A stretch of DNA of 64,000 nucleotides, taken from NCBI RefSeq assembly GCF_050749885.1, contig NZ_JBOIUB010000002.1, forward strand, positions 62,001 to 126,000, read 5' to 3'. Every line of letters begins with the position of its first letter. Position 1 is the first letter of the stretch. The stretch is from Zooshikella sp050749885 (GTDB lineage: Bacteria > Pseudomonadota > Gammaproteobacteria > Pseudomonadales > Zooshikellaceae). Both the position numbers and the translations under genes were made by a program. Shown here one piece after another: positions 1 through 10,687 of this stretch. The notes beneath the pieces were generated by a model. It was given only the letters and a program-made list of their open reading frames with translations, did not search any database and was not told the DNA's origin.

Positions 1-3000
1 TTCCTTTTGAGCAGCTAGTGGATGAACTTAAACTGCCCAGAGACTTAAGTTATCACCCGCTTTTTCAAGTCATGCTGGCGGTGCAAAATAATCAAGCGGC
101 TGAGATTAATATGGCGGGGCTTAGGATCTCTGAAGCTCCAGTTAAGGCCAGTTCAGCTAAGTTTGATTTAACGCTGAATGTGGATGAACAGCCCAATGGA
201 TTAGCACTGGACTGGGAATACAACACTGACTTGTTTGAAGCCACCACCATCAATCGATTAGCAGCTCATTTTAATCAGTTACTGATTGCTGCACTGGAAT
301 TGCCAACCGTACCGATCTCTCAGTTGCCCTTGTTAAGGGATCAGGAACGGCAACAATTATTGCAGGACTGGAATCCTCCGTCGCTTGACTTTCCTGTTCT
401 ATCAGTAGCCCAACAGTTTTCTGTTCAGGTTCAAGCAACGCCTATGGCTACTGCTATGCTGATGGATAATGAAACACTGAGCTACCAGGCGTTAGAAGCT
501 CGGGCCAACCAGCTTGCCCATTACTTAATTGCCCAAGGCATTCCACCTTGTAGCTTGGTGGGTGTTTGTTTACCCCGTTCATTGAATATGGTCGTGGCCA
601 CATTAGCGATTTTAAAAGCAGATTGTGCCTATGTACCGTTAGACCCCCAGTATCCGGAAGACCGGTTACGTTATTTGCTCAGTGACAGTCAGGTCAGTTG
701 GGTATTGACCGAAAGTGGTCTGGAGCAGCGATTACCACTGACGGATCAACAGGCGGTAGTGTTAGATAGTCTTGATGTGCAAAACACGATGGCGACCTAT
801 CCGACAACTGCTCCTGTGGTATCAGTAGATGAGCACAGCCCGGCCTATGTGATTTATACCTCGGGTTCAACAGGGCAGCCGAAAGGGGTTGTGGTCCCAC
901 ATCGCGGTATCTTGCGGTTGGTGTTGAATAACCCTGAGGTGCCCGTCGATCAAAACACTGTGATGTTGCAGTCTGCTTCAGTGACTTTTGATGCCGCAAC
1001 CTTAGAACTATGGGGACCACTCCTTAATGGTGGTCAGGTGGTGTTGTACCCGGAAGAGGTGGTGGCCCCAGCTCAGTTAGCTACTTGTATTAACCAACAT
1101 CAGGTCAATACGATCTGGTTGACCTCAGGTCTTTTTGATCAGTGGGTGGCGGCTGAATTGCCTGCAATGCCAAGCTTACGCTATGTGTTGACGGGCGGTG
1201 ATGTGGTCTCGCCACAGTCGGTGGCGCGTTGTTATCAACAGTATCCCCAGGTCACTGTCATTAATGGGTATGGTCCTACAGAAAATACGACATTTACCTG
1301 TTGTTTCCCCATTCCCAAAGACTGGCCTGTGGAGCAGCCATTACCCATAGGCAGACCGATTGGTAATACTCAGGTGTATGTATTAGATGCCTATCAGCAA
1401 CCTGTGCCTATCGGTGTTGTGGGTGAGTTGTATGCGGGTGGAGATGGTGTGGCGCTCGCGTACTTAAATAATTCAGCGCTGACCGCAGAAAAGTTTGTTG
1501 CTCACCCTTTTGAAAACACGGATGTACGACTTTACCGCACAGGCGACCTGGTGAAGTGGTGTACCGATGGCACCTTGGCATTTATGGGCCGGACGGATAA
1601 TCAGGTCAAAGTCCGTGGTTTTCGGATTGAGCTGGGTGAAGTGGAAAATGCGTTGCTGAGTCAGGCCCATGTGGCAGAAGCGTTAGTCGTAGTAAAGACC
1701 ACAGATACCGGAAGTAAACGACTTGTGGCTTATGTGGTGCCTGTGGATTCAGCATCACTGGCTGATTATACGACAAGTGAGCCACTCGCGAGTGACTTAA
1801 GAGATAGTCTGAAACAGCAGTTGCCAGATTATATGGTACCCAGCGCGATAGTTGTATTGGCCAGCTTTCCGTTAACCAGTAACGGAAAAGTGGATCGAAA
1901 AGCCTTGCCAGAGCCACAGTATGAGTCACAACAGGGCTATGTGGCACCCACCACTGCAGCAGAAACCGTACTCAGTGAAATTTGGCAACAGGTGTTGGGT
2001 GTTAATCCTGTTGGTGTGAACGATAACTTTTTTGCTATCGGTGGGGATTCGATTTTAGCCATTCAAGTTGCATCTCGAACCTTGCGAGCCGGGTATCAGT
2101 TGAGTACACGTCAGGTCTTTGAGTATCAAACGATTGCTGAACTGGCCAAGCAACTCAAAGCAAGTCAAATCCATAAACATGTTGACCATGTTGTCGTTGG
2201 AAAGCAGCCCTTACTTCCTATCCAGCAAGCCTTTTTGAGTGGTGATAGGGTTGATTTACACCACTTTAACCAAGCTATGCGTATCACCCTGCCTGCAAGT
2301 GTCACAGAAGATCAGCTGCGTAAGGCTGTTCAAGCTATTTATAAAAGACATGCTGTGTTTCGTTTATCCTTTCAACAGCTGTCTCAAAAGCAACCTTTGT
2401 CATGGCAGGGCATGTATGAAGAGAAATTAAGTGAGCAGGCGATACAGCAAAGCATCTGCCTAGTTAATTCAGAGGCTGACTGGGATACGCTGGCCTATAA
2501 GGCACAAACAAGCTTGCAACTGAATCCTGCACCCTTAAGTTTGTTGGTATGGAAGCAGTTTCCTCTAACGGAAAATGGAGAAAGTGAACTGTTATGGGTG
2601 ATTCACCATTTAATCGTCGATGGTGTGTCCTGGCGTATTTTGCTACAGGATCTGGAGTATGCCCTAAACCAGTTGCAACAAGATAAGCCTATTGACCTGG
2701 GGCTAGGTACAAGTAGCTTCCAGCAATGGGGGCAGCGCTTGGTCAAATACAGCCGGTCTGAGGCTTTGACGCAAGAAAAAGCCTACTGGCAACAGGTATT
2801 ACGTCAGCCCGTTTCGGCTTTACCTGTGGATCAACCACTCACCTCTGAGGCAGATGATACCTATCAAGCCAGTGGAGAGTTGACCGTCAGTTTGGATAGC
2901 GCCACGACTCAGGCACTATTGCAACAAGCCAATCAAAGCTATCACACCCAAATTAACGACTTATTATTAACGGCGTTACTGTTGACGGTCACGGAGTGGA

Positions 3001-6000
3001 ATAGTGGGCAGGCTATTCGCTTGGAGATGGAGGGCCATGGGCGAGAAGCGTTATTTGATGACGTTGATCTTAATGAAACCGTTGGCTGGTTTACCAGTAC
3101 CTATCCTGTAACGCTCAATCGAGATACCGATGAGTTAGGCTCATTGATTAAATCGGTTAAAGAACAGTTACGAGCCGTTCCTCATAAAGGGATTGGCTAT
3201 GGCATTCTTCGTTACTTTAATGATGATCAACAAACATTGAAGCCTGCGACACCCATCGAACTGGTGTTTAATTATCTGGGGCAGTTTGATAGCCATGCTG
3301 AGCAGGCATTGTCTTCATCACAGCAACATACCGGTGTTGTATTAAATGGTAGCTTTGATAATACGGGTCCATGGGTTAGCCATCGTCGGCAACGAAGTCA
3401 TCGTTTGAGTATTAGTGGGTTAGTCAGTGAGGGGCATCTGCAGTTAGTCTGGGACTATAACCGTCATGAATATAATGCCTCGACGATTCAAAATCTGGCG
3501 GATAATTTCTTCAAGCATCTCACGACAATTGTCGAGCATTGCATAAAATCCCCCAGTGTTTATACGCCTAGTGATTTTCCTCTGGCAAAAATAGGATCAC
3601 AACAGCTTGATCAGCTTCAGGCTGACTATCCGCCGATAGCAGATTTATATCCTTGTACTCCAATGCAGCAGGGCATGCTGTTTCATAGTGAGATGCAGCC
3701 AGATTCTGGCGTGTATATCACTCAGCTCATGCTTAGTTTTGCAGCAATCAATCCGGATCACTTACAGCAGAGCTGGCAACAACTGGTCGCAAGGCATGCC
3801 ATATTAAGGACTGCATTTGTTCATTTAGATCAGGCACAACCACTTCAATTGGTACAAAGACAAGTTGAGCTGCCTTGGCGAATAATGGACTGGCGAGGAC
3901 TTGCTGCGGAGGTATACCAAACTGAGTGGGCTGCGCTGCTGAAGTCTGAGCGAGAAACACCTTTTAAGCTAGATCAAGCACCTCTGATGCGATTGGTGTT
4001 AGTGAAAGTAGCTGATGATCAGCATCACCTGATTTGGACACATCACCATGCTTTGCTGGATGGTTGGGGGGTCCCCATATTGATTCAGGATTTGGAGGCA
4101 TTGTACTGTGCTCAACAACAAGGGGTTCCTGCACAGTTATCCCCTGTAGAGCCTTATCGTCAGTATATTCAGTGGTTGCAACAACAGAGTGTGGATGCTG
4201 CAAAGGATTATTGGCAACGTTACTTAAAAGACTTTTCTGAGCCATCGCCATTGGCTATTTCCCACGTAGATGTTCATACAGAGCGATCTGAAGGGGAGCT
4301 TCAGCTTACCTTAGGTGAGCACTTAACAGGGCAGTTGATGCAACTAGCTAAACAAGCACAAGTGACCCTGAGTACTGTTTTTCAGGGTGCTTGGGGCATA
4401 TTACTGAGCCGTTATTGTGGGAATCGTGATGTAGTATTTGGGGTGACGCGGTCGGGTAGGCCAGAAACCATTGAGGGTGTAGAGGAAATGGTGGGTTTAT
4501 TCATCAACAGTGTGCCTTTAAGAGTGCAGTTTGATGAGTTAAGTGTGTTAGGTCATTGGTTACAGGCGTTGCAACAGTCGCAAGCACGACATGATAGTTA
4601 TAGTTATGCACCACTCGTTGATATTCAGAAGTGGAGTGAACTTGACCCTGGTAGTCAATTATTTGATACGTTACTTGTGGTTGAGAACTTTCCTATGGAG
4701 GAAAAACTACAGCAACTTAACCAAGATGATGCAGGACTCCCCATAACGGATTTAGATGGGATCGAACAAAGTAGCTTACCACTGAGTATTACAATTACCC
4801 CAGGCAAAACCTGTCATGTCAGAATGCTCTATCAACATGATAAATTTGATGATGCTGCAGTCAAACGACTCAGTGAGCAATGGCAGCAGCTGTTAATTGC
4901 AATGACTTCTGCTGAGCTACATTTATTAGAGAAAAAAGTTGTTCAACTCAGTTTATTGTCTGTATCAGAACAACAGCATATTTCTCAAATAGTGAGCCAA
5001 GCTGATTTTAAATCAACTTATACTGCCTCAGTGCTTGAGCAATTCGAGCGGCAGGTTAGTTTAACTCCCCATGCCGTAGCGATTACTCATAATAATCAAC
5101 AACTGACGTATGAAGTGCTTAATAAACAAGCGAATCAGTTAGCACATCAGTTAGTTTCTATGGGTATCTCAATCAATCATCTCGTTGCCATTTGTTTGCC
5201 TCGCTCACCTGAAGTTGTAATAGCTATGTTGGCGGTATTTAAAGCGGGTGGGGCTTATTTACCTATGGATCCTGGCTACAGTGCTGAACGAAATCAGCAT
5301 ATTTTAGCGGCTAGTGAAGCAGGTATCGTGATAACGAAAAATGATTGTTTAAGCCATTTAACCGTGGAAAAACAACAATTAATTCTCTTGGATGATTTTA
5401 TAGTCAAAAAACACATTGAAACGTTACCTGTAACAAACCTAAATATTAAAACGAATCCAGAAAACTTGGCTTATGTTATTTATACCTCTGGTTCTACAGG
5501 TAAACCTAAAGGTGTAGCGGTTAATCAATATAACCTGGCTGTTTCGACCCAAGCCCGTTATGAATTTTACAAAGCCCCGGTGTCAAGTTACTTATTACTT
5601 TCATCATTTGCTTTTGACAGTTCTGTAGCAGGTATTTATTGGACGTTATGTACAGGGGGTAAATTATGTTTACCTACCGATATAATGGATTTGGCAAACT
5701 TAAGAAAGTTAATAAGTGAACAACAGGTTAGCCATTTATTAGCGTTGCCTTCATATTATTCACAATTGCTTTTTGCTGATGATATGAGTTTGCCAGACTC
5801 TCTTGATGTAGTGATTGTAGCGGGTGAAGCTTGTTCGGAACAGGTTGTTAAACAACATTATACACAGACAAATAACTGTGATTTAGTCAATGAATATGGA
5901 CCAACAGAAGGGACAGTTTGGGCAACGGCCAAAAAACTTGAGTGTGATAAAACACAAGTTACCATTGGTAAACCCGTAGGACATATTAAAACCTATGTTT

Positions 6001-9000
6001 GTTTTCCTGAAAGTAATCCTGATTATCATCAATTATGTCCAGTGGATGTTGTGGGTGAGTTATGGCTCGGTGGAGAGGGAGTTGCCCAAGGGTATTATTT
6101 ACAGCCTGAGTTAACACAACATAGTTTTAAAGATGATCCTTTTAGCAATAAAATCGGGGCTAAACTCTATCGAACGGGTGATTATGTTCGCAGGCTGAAT
6201 AATGGTGAATTAGCCTTTGTTGGACGACATGATGATCAAATTAAAATTCGAGGTTTTAGAGTAGAACTCAAAGAAATTGAAGCTGTCATTGACGCTGATG
6301 ATTCAGTGTTAGAAACAGCGGTTGTTTACCATAAGTCAGGGCAGCTTATTGCATTTGTTTCGGCTAAAGTTGAAGCGTTAGAGGGATTGGTTGATATCTT
6401 AAATGCGCAGTTGAATCAACGGCTTCCTGACTATATGCGTCCGCAGAAAATTATTTTAATAAAAAATTTACCCGTTAATGCGAATGGTAAAGTTGACAGA
6501 AAATTACTCACTCACTATGTGTTTGAAGAAACGAAGGACGCCTATAGAGCACCAGAAACCGAAAATGAAATATTACTACACGAAATTTGGCGAAGTGTAC
6601 TAAAAAAAGAAAGGATAAGCACAGAAGCTAATTTTTTTGCTGAGGGTGGTGACTCAATTATTGCAATGCAAATCGCCTCTCAAAGTCTTAAAAAGGGTTT
6701 GAAGTACTCTGTAGGTGATTTATTTGAATACCCAACAATTGCAGGATTAGCCAAAAAAGCAGTAACCCAAAAAGTGGTAAAAGGCCATGTGAACCAAAAG
6801 CAGTTTTCTGTAGAGCGTGTTACTGGTGAGCAAACTTTGCTGCCTGTTCAACAATCCTTTCTTGAAGGTGATCCTACAGATCTGCATCATTTTAATCAGG
6901 CACTAAGGATATCCTTACCAAAAGGATTAGATGAAACACTATTGATACAAGCGCTTACTGAAGTTTGTCTGCATCATGATGTTTTTCGGTTAACGTTTTT
7001 TCAAACACAGGGATTATGGAAAAGTAGTTATCAGGATAATATACCCATTAAAGAGAGTGTGCTGAAATATGATCTGACCAAGGTTGCTATGGTAGATCAG
7101 AAATCGCTTATTGAACGTTTTGCTAATAAAGCTCAGGCAAGTTTATCGCTACAGTCAGCCCCTTTAACTAAAATTATTTGGCTACAGTTTGGCGATCAAC
7201 AAGCCGATCAACTTATTTGGATATTGCATCATTTAATTGTTGATGGAGTTTCATTAAGGCTATTAACACAGCATCTATTGCTGGCACTGCAACAGCTTTT
7301 GGCTAAACAGTCTGTTGATCTGGGCGTTAAAACAACGAGCTATCAACTTTGGAGTAGCCAGCTTTTAACCTACAGTCAGTCTAATGAGCTTCAGGCTCAA
7401 AAAGCGTATTGGCTAAAACAGTTGAGGCAGCAAGTAACGCCATTGCCTACTGACTATCCCGCATCATACTTCCAGCAAGATAAAAGTTTTGAAGCAAGCA
7501 GTGATGTGAGTGTTTACTTGAATAGTGATACGACAATCGCATTGCTCCAAAAGGCGAATCAACGTTATAACACTCAAGTAAATGATTTGTTGCTTACAGC
7601 ACTTATGTTGACGCTAACAGACTGGACAAAAAGTAATACGACACGCTTTTCACTAGAGGGGCACGGTCGGGAAATGATTTTCCCAGAGATTAATTTAAAC
7701 GATACTGTAGGTTGGTTTACCAGTGTATTTCCTGTGTGTTTACAAAGAAGCGCTACGGATATTGCTCAGCATATTCAGACAGTGAAAAAACAGTTACGTG
7801 CAATCCCACAGAAAGGTTTAGGTTTTGGTCTGCTTAGATACCTTAAGCAGGATAGGGAAGTCATAAATGCTCATACGCCTTCTGAGATACTGTTTAATTA
7901 TCTAGGTCAATTTGAAAGTGCGAGAGATGATAAACATTCAGATCAGAGTGATGTCTTTGGAAATACGGGAGCATGGATAAGTTCAAGACGACAAAGACCG
8001 TATAAACTAGGTATAAATGCGGTTGTTTCGAGTAACTGCTTACAAGTTGTTTTTGATTTTAGTAAATATCAATACAAAGAAAAAACCATTAAACGTTTAG
8101 CAGATAGTTACATTCAAAATTTAAAGAAGGTTATTGATCACTGCCTGGGTAAAAATAATGAGCAAGAAGCGCATAGTATGACATTAGAAGAAAGTGATAC
8201 TCTCAATGGGTTATCACAGAAAGGAAGTAGGAGTACGTCTGAGCAGATCCATAATAATAAAAATAAAGGGAAAGTTACAAACAAACAGGCAACAAGGGAT
8301 ATAATGATCAAGCTAACGACTCATAATGCAAATCAGAAAACGATTTATTGTTTTCCTGGCATTGGTAGTACAGGCATTGATTTTTATCATTTGGCCAATA
8401 GCCTAAAAAATGATGTAAATCTTACCGTAGTTGATCCCGAGGTATTTAAGACACAAGATATATGTCTTGACTGGTCTTCTTTAACTGAAATGTATCTCGA
8501 AAACTTTGTTGATGACCAAGAGTATACGCTTATAGGCCACTCGTTTGGGGGGTGCATAGCCACAGAGCTTGCGGCTCAATTGGAGCGAAAAAATAAGAAC
8601 GTACGCATAGTCTTGCTTGACACATTATTAGAGGCTTCTATGGTGGCGAAAAGAGAGAAACGAGATACCTTCGTCATAGATCACTATATTGCCTCGCTTG
8701 GACTAAAGTCGTTTTTTGGTTTGAGTACAGAACAAGTAAACACTACGATTAATGGCGCAGAGTGTCCTGTAGGTGTATTACGAACCATTTGTTGTGAAAA
8801 TAAAATTCCGGAGGACTTTACCAACGACTTTATTCATTTAAGTAAACGCCAGATGGCGTTGTATGTTAATTATCAACCAAGCAAATTACTTACAACAAAA
8901 GCAGCATTTCTGTTCAGTAAAAACTCGTTTACCAATCAAACATTTTTCAGTGAAGTCATTAGCCGTTATAAAGGAATCTATCATCAACTGGAAACTCCAA

Positions 9001-9089
9001 TACAAGTCAGTGGAGATCACTTTACCATGTTAAAGCCTGATTTTGTGGATGATTTGGCTAATAAAATCAGGTGTTTTATTTCAAACTAA
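1..9089 (+). CDS. Nonribosomal peptide synthetase, C-terminal modules (5' partial)
   Basis: The reading frame is open to the left edge, so the N-terminal part lies outside; numbering here starts at the ATG at 18. Visible order: end of a condensation domain (RDLSYHPLFQVM), adenylation A1 (YTSGSTGQPKG near 280, GYGPTE near 425), carrier PCP1 (GGDSI near 675), epimerization E1 (HHLIVDG near 863, NETVGWFTSTYPV), condensation C2 (HHALLDGWG near 1343), A2 (YTSGSTGKPKG near 1821), PCP2 (GGDSI near 2209), E2 (HHLIVDG near 2402, NDTVGWFTSVFPV) and a thioesterase with GHSFGG near 2840 and a C-terminal GDHF histidine. C2 follows an E domain, so it should be a D-to-L condensing type. Hand alignment to GrsA gives specificity residues DALWLGGTFK for A1, close to known valine codes, and DSAAIAEVWK for A2, which I cannot assign. 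The E-TE ending implies a D-configured last residue. A transporter and a diaminobutyrate aminotransferase follow. Confidence 0.97.
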   Translation, partial: PFEQLVDELKLPRDLSYHPLFQVMLAVQNNQAAEINMAGLRISEAPVKASSAKFDLTLNVDEQPNGLALDWEYNTDLFEATTINRLAAHFNQLLIAALELPTVPISQLPLLRDQERQQLLQDWNPPSLDFPVLSVAQQFSVQVQATPMATAMLMDNETLSYQALEARANQLAHYLIAQGIPPCSLVGVCLPRSLNMVVATLAILKADCAYVPLDPQYPEDRLRYLLSDSQVSWVLTESGLEQRLPLTDQQAVVLDSLDVQNTMATYPTTAPVVSVDEHSPAYVIYTSGSTGQPKGVVVPHRGILRLVLNNPEVPVDQNTVMLQSASVTFDAATLELWGPLLNGGQVVLYPEEVVAPAQLATCINQHQVNTIWLTSGLFDQWVAAELPAMPSLRYVLTGGDVVSPQSVARCYQQYPQVTVINGYGPTENTTFTCCFPIPKDWPVEQPLPIGRPIGNTQVYVLDAYQQPVPIGVVGELYAGGDGVALAYLNNSALTAEKFVAHPFENTDVRLYRTGDLVKWCTDGTLAFMGRTDNQVKVRGFRIELGEVENALLSQAHVAEALVVVKTTDTGSKRLVAYVVPVDSASLADYTTSEPLASDLRDSLKQQLPDYMVPSAIVVLASFPLTSNGKVDRKALPEPQYESQQGYVAPTTAAETVLSEIWQQVLGVNPVGVNDNFFAIGGDSILAIQVASRTLRAGYQLSTRQVFEYQTIAELAKQLKASQIHKHVDHVVVGKQPLLPIQQAFLSGDRVDLHHFNQAMRITLPASVTEDQLRKAVQAIYKRHAVFRLSFQQLSQKQPLSWQGMYEEKLSEQAIQQSICLVNSEADWDTLAYKAQTSLQLNPAPLSLLVWKQFPLTENGESELLWVIHHLIVDGVSWRILLQDLEYALNQLQQDKPIDLGLGTSSFQQWGQRLVKYSRSEALTQEKAYWQQVLRQPVSALPVDQPLTSEADDTYQASGELTVSLDSATTQALLQQANQSYHTQINDLLLTALLLTVTEWNSGQAIRLEMEGHGREALFDDVDLNETVGWFTSTYPVTLNRDTDELGSLIKSVKEQLRAVPHKGIGYGILRYFNDDQQTLKPATPIELVFNYLGQFDSHAEQALSSSQQHTGVVLNGSFDNTGPWVSHRRQRSHRLSISGLVSEGHLQLVWDYNRHEYNASTIQNLADNFFKHLTTIVEHCIKSPSVYTPSDFPLAKIGSQQLDQLQADYPPIADLYPCTPMQQGMLFHSEMQPDSGVYITQLMLSFAAINPDHLQQSWQQLVARHAILRTAFVHLDQAQPLQLVQRQVELPWRIMDWRGLAAEVYQTEWAALLKSERETPFKLDQAPLMRLVLVKVADDQHHLIWTHHHALLDGWGVPILIQDLEALYCAQQQGVPAQLSPVEPYRQYIQWLQQQSVDAAKDYWQRYLKDFSEPSPLAISHVDVHTERSEGELQLTLGEHLTGQLMQLAKQAQVTLSTVFQGAWGILLSRYCGNRDVVFGVTRSGRPETIEGVEEMVGLFINSVPLRVQFDELSVLGHWLQALQQSQARHDSYSYAPLVDIQKWSELDPGSQLFDTLLVVENFPMEEKLQQLNQDDAGLPITDLDGIEQSSLPLSITITPGKTCHVRMLYQHDKFDDAAVKRLSEQWQQLLIAMTSAELHLLEKKVVQLSLLSVSEQQHISQIVSQADFKSTYTASVLEQFERQVSLTPHAVAITHNNQQLTYEVLNKQANQLAHQLVSMGISINHLVAICLPRSPEVVIAMLAVFKAGGAYLPMDPGYSAERNQHILAASEAGIVITKNDCLSHLTVEKQQLILLDDFIVKKHIETLPVTNLNIKTNPENLAYVIYTSGSTGKPKGVAVNQYNLAVSTQARYEFYKAPVSSYLLLSSFAFDSSVAGIYWTLCTGGKLCLPTDIMDLANLRKLISEQQVSHLLALPSYYSQLLFADDMSLPDSLDVVIVAGEACSEQVVKQHYTQTNNCDLVNEYGPTEGTVWATAKKLECDKTQVTIGKPVGHIKTYVCFPESNPDYHQLCPVDVVGELWLGGEGVAQGYYLQPELTQHSFKDDPFSNKIGAKLYRTGDYVRRLNNGELAFVGRHDDQIKIRGFRVELKEIEAVIDADDSVLETAVVYHKSGQLIAFVSAKVEALEGLVDILNAQLNQRLPDYMRPQKIILIKNLPVNANGKVDRKLLTHYVFEETKDAYRAPETENEILLHEIWRSVLKKERISTEANFFAEGGDSIIAMQIASQSLKKGLKYSVGDLFEYPTIAGLAKKAVTQKVVKGHVNQKQFSVERVTGEQTLLPVQQSFLEGDPTDLHHFNQALRISLPKGLDETLLIQALTEVCLHHDVFRLTFFQTQGLWKSSYQDNIPIKESVLKYDLTKVAMVDQKSLIERFANKAQASLSLQSAPLTKIIWLQFGDQQADQLIWILHHLIVDGVSLRLLTQHLLLALQQLLAKQSVDLGVKTTSYQLWSSQLLTYSQSNELQAQKAYWLKQLRQQVTPLPTDYPASYFQQDKSFEASSDVSVYLNSDTTIALLQKANQRYNTQVNDLLLTALMLTLTDWTKSNTTRFSLEGHGREMIFPEINLNDTVGWFTSVFPVCLQRSATDIAQHIQTVKKQLRAIPQKGLGFGLLRYLKQDREVINAHTPSEILFNYLGQFESARDDKHSDQSDVFGNTGAWISSRRQRPYKLGINAVVSSNCLQVVFDFSKYQYKEKTIKRLADSYIQNLKKVIDHCLGKNNEQEAHSMTLEESDTLNGLSQKGSRSTSEQIHNNKNKGKVTNKQATRDIMIKLTTHNANQKTIYCFPGIGSTGIDFYHLANSLKNDVNLTVVDPEVFKTQDICLDWSSLTEMYLENFVDDQEYTLIGHSFGGCIATELAAQLERKNKNVRIVLLDTLLEASMVAKREKRDTFVIDHYIASLGLKSFFGLSTEQVNTTINGAECPVGVLRTICCENKIPEDFTNDFIHLSKRQMALYVNYQPSKLLTTKAAFLFSKNSFTNQTFFSEVISRYKGIYHQLETPIQVSGDHFTMLKPDFVDDLANKIRCFISN

Positions 9090-9135
9090 TAGACATATGG
9101 TGTGAGATGTTTTAATAGGTTTGAGATACCTTATG

Positions 9136-9168
9136 CCTGCTAATTTTAGGGGTTTTAAAATTAGCAGG
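9136..9168. terminator. Perfect 12-bp hairpin after the NRPS gene
   Basis: CCTGCTAATTTT and AAAATTAGCAGG flank a 9-nt loop, 47 nt after the NRPS stop and 55 nt before the transporter. No T-run follows on the plus strand, so it may be a weak or factor-assisted terminator, or an RNA-stability element within one operon. Confidence 0.5.
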
Positions 9169-9222
9169 GTTAATGCAATAAAAAATTTAATATTGTAGGT
9201 AATGGTGTCGTTTTAGTTTAAA

Positions 9223-10638
9223 ATGGCACTGTTGTCTGATAAATATGGCTGCCGTATTATGGATTCTTCATCGATTGATATGAGGGTTGAAAAGCCAGTT
9301 AATATTAACCAGGGAAATATGAGTATTTATTATTTTGGTTTAATATTAACGGCTACCATGGTATCTGTTTTAGGTACTATGATTACTGATTTTGCGTTAG
9401 GTCAGTGGGTCTATAAAACAACAAACTCAACAACAGCCTATAGTCTGATAGGGTTTGCTGCCTTGGCCCCACAGTTGATTTTGGCACCTTTTGTAGGAAC
9501 GATTATTGATCGTTATCCGCGAAATTTACTGATGATTTTGGGACATGGGGGTGCAGGCTGTTGTACCTTATTATTATTGGTATTATATGCAACAGATAGT
9601 CTTCAAGTTTGGCAGATCATTATTCTTGCGTGTTTTAGTTCAGTATTTAATGGCCTGGTTAACCAAACATTTATTGTGTTGATACCCGTACTGGTAAAAA
9701 AGGAACATTTAGGAAGAGCACAAGGGTTTATACAGGGAGGTATGGGTATCATTCAAATTGCTGCACCTGCAATAGCTGCATTTGCACTAGCTGCAATCGA
9801 TCTGAAGGGTATTTTTATTGTTGATATATGTAGTTTTTCTGTGGTTATCTTAGTATTACTCTCAATCAACCCATTGTTGAAGAGAGGGGATGGGCGAGAA
9901 ATTAAAGAGGATGTAAAAGAAAATAAAAGGAGCTGGAAATCAGATATACGTGATGGTTTATTCTACCTTAAAACGCAACCCTCACTTTTGAAATTATTAC
10001 TGTTTTTTTCTATCGTAAATTTCAGTATGGGAATGGTTGAGATTCTGTTTACTCCATTGATTTTAAGTTTTTATGATGTAATTGAACTTGGTACTATTTT
10101 AAGTATTTCGGGTCTGGGAACATTGGCTGGAGGGATATTACTCAGTATTTGGGGCGGGCCAAAAAAACGTGTCCAAGGAATGTATTTATTTCTAGCGCTT
10201 ATGGGAACATCAATAATGCTTATCAGTGGCGCATTTGCTTTTGATCAGTACACTATTATGATTTTAAGTGCGATAGGCTTTATTGTTACGCTTTGTTTTG
10301 TCACTGTTGATAGTTGCGACCAGGTCGTTTGGCAAACGGTTGTGCCTACTGGGCTTCAGGGACGAGTATTTGGTATTCAAACATTGCTTGCTCAGCTGGC
10401 AGTACCTATATCATTTTTAGTCGCAGGGCCGCTGGCTGATCATATATTTGAGCCGCTTATGGCGGTTGACGGGTTGCTTGCAGGTACTGTGGGCTCGGTT
10501 ATTGGAGTAGGTCAGGGTAAAGGTATTTTATTACTCTATAGTATTTGTGGTTTTCTTGTACTATTAAATATTGCTGTATTTAAATGCTTTTCTGATCTTG
10601 ACAGCTTAGATAAAGTGGTTAAAAACGCTACTGAATAA
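9223..10638 (+). CDS. MFS transporter, probable peptide or siderophore exporter
   Basis: A 471-residue polytopic membrane protein with about ten to twelve hydrophobic segments. The first intracellular loop has an MFS motif-A remnant, GTIIDRYPRN, near residues 92-101, and there is a charged central loop near 225-245 (KRGDGREIKEDVKENKR). It resembles the MFS_3/EntS-like drug or siderophore exporters. Lying between an NRPS gene and a diaminobutyrate aminotransferase gene on the same strand, it probably exports the peptide product; that is inferred from position. The start is uncertain: ATGs at 9223, 9259, 9280 and 9319 are all in frame. Only the 9319 one (AGGGA just upstream) has a recognisable ribosome-binding site, and it sits immediately before the first membrane segment. 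Confidence 0.85.
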   Translation: MALLSDKYGCRIMDSSSIDMRVEKPVNINQGNMSIYYFGLILTATMVSVLGTMITDFALGQWVYKTTNSTTAYSLIGFAALAPQLILAPFVGTIIDRYPRNLLMILGHGGAGCCTLLLLVLYATDSLQVWQIIILACFSSVFNGLVNQTFIVLIPVLVKKEHLGRAQGFIQGGMGIIQIAAPAIAAFALAAIDLKGIFIVDICSFSVVILVLLSINPLLKRGDGREIKEDVKENKRSWKSDIRDGLFYLKTQPSLLKLLLFFSIVNFSMGMVEILFTPLILSFYDVIELGTILSISGLGTLAGGILLSIWGGPKKRVQGMYLFLALMGTSIMLISGAFAFDQYTIMILSAIGFIVTLCFVTVDSCDQVVWQTVVPTGLQGRVFGIQTLLAQLAVPISFLVAGPLADHIFEPLMAVDGLLAGTVGSVIGVGQGKGILLLYSICGFLVLLNIAVFKCFSDLDSLDKVVKNATE

Positions 10639-10687
10639 TTATTATTTTAAATAGATTACTCGCTATTTGCAGTTTAAGGGATAAAGT

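Noticed and set aside
694..1947. Minus-strand reading frames across the first adenylation domain (694-1020, 1473-1670, 1606-1947)
   Set aside because: They lie inside a well-supported NRPS gene on the other strand, with no domain features of their own.
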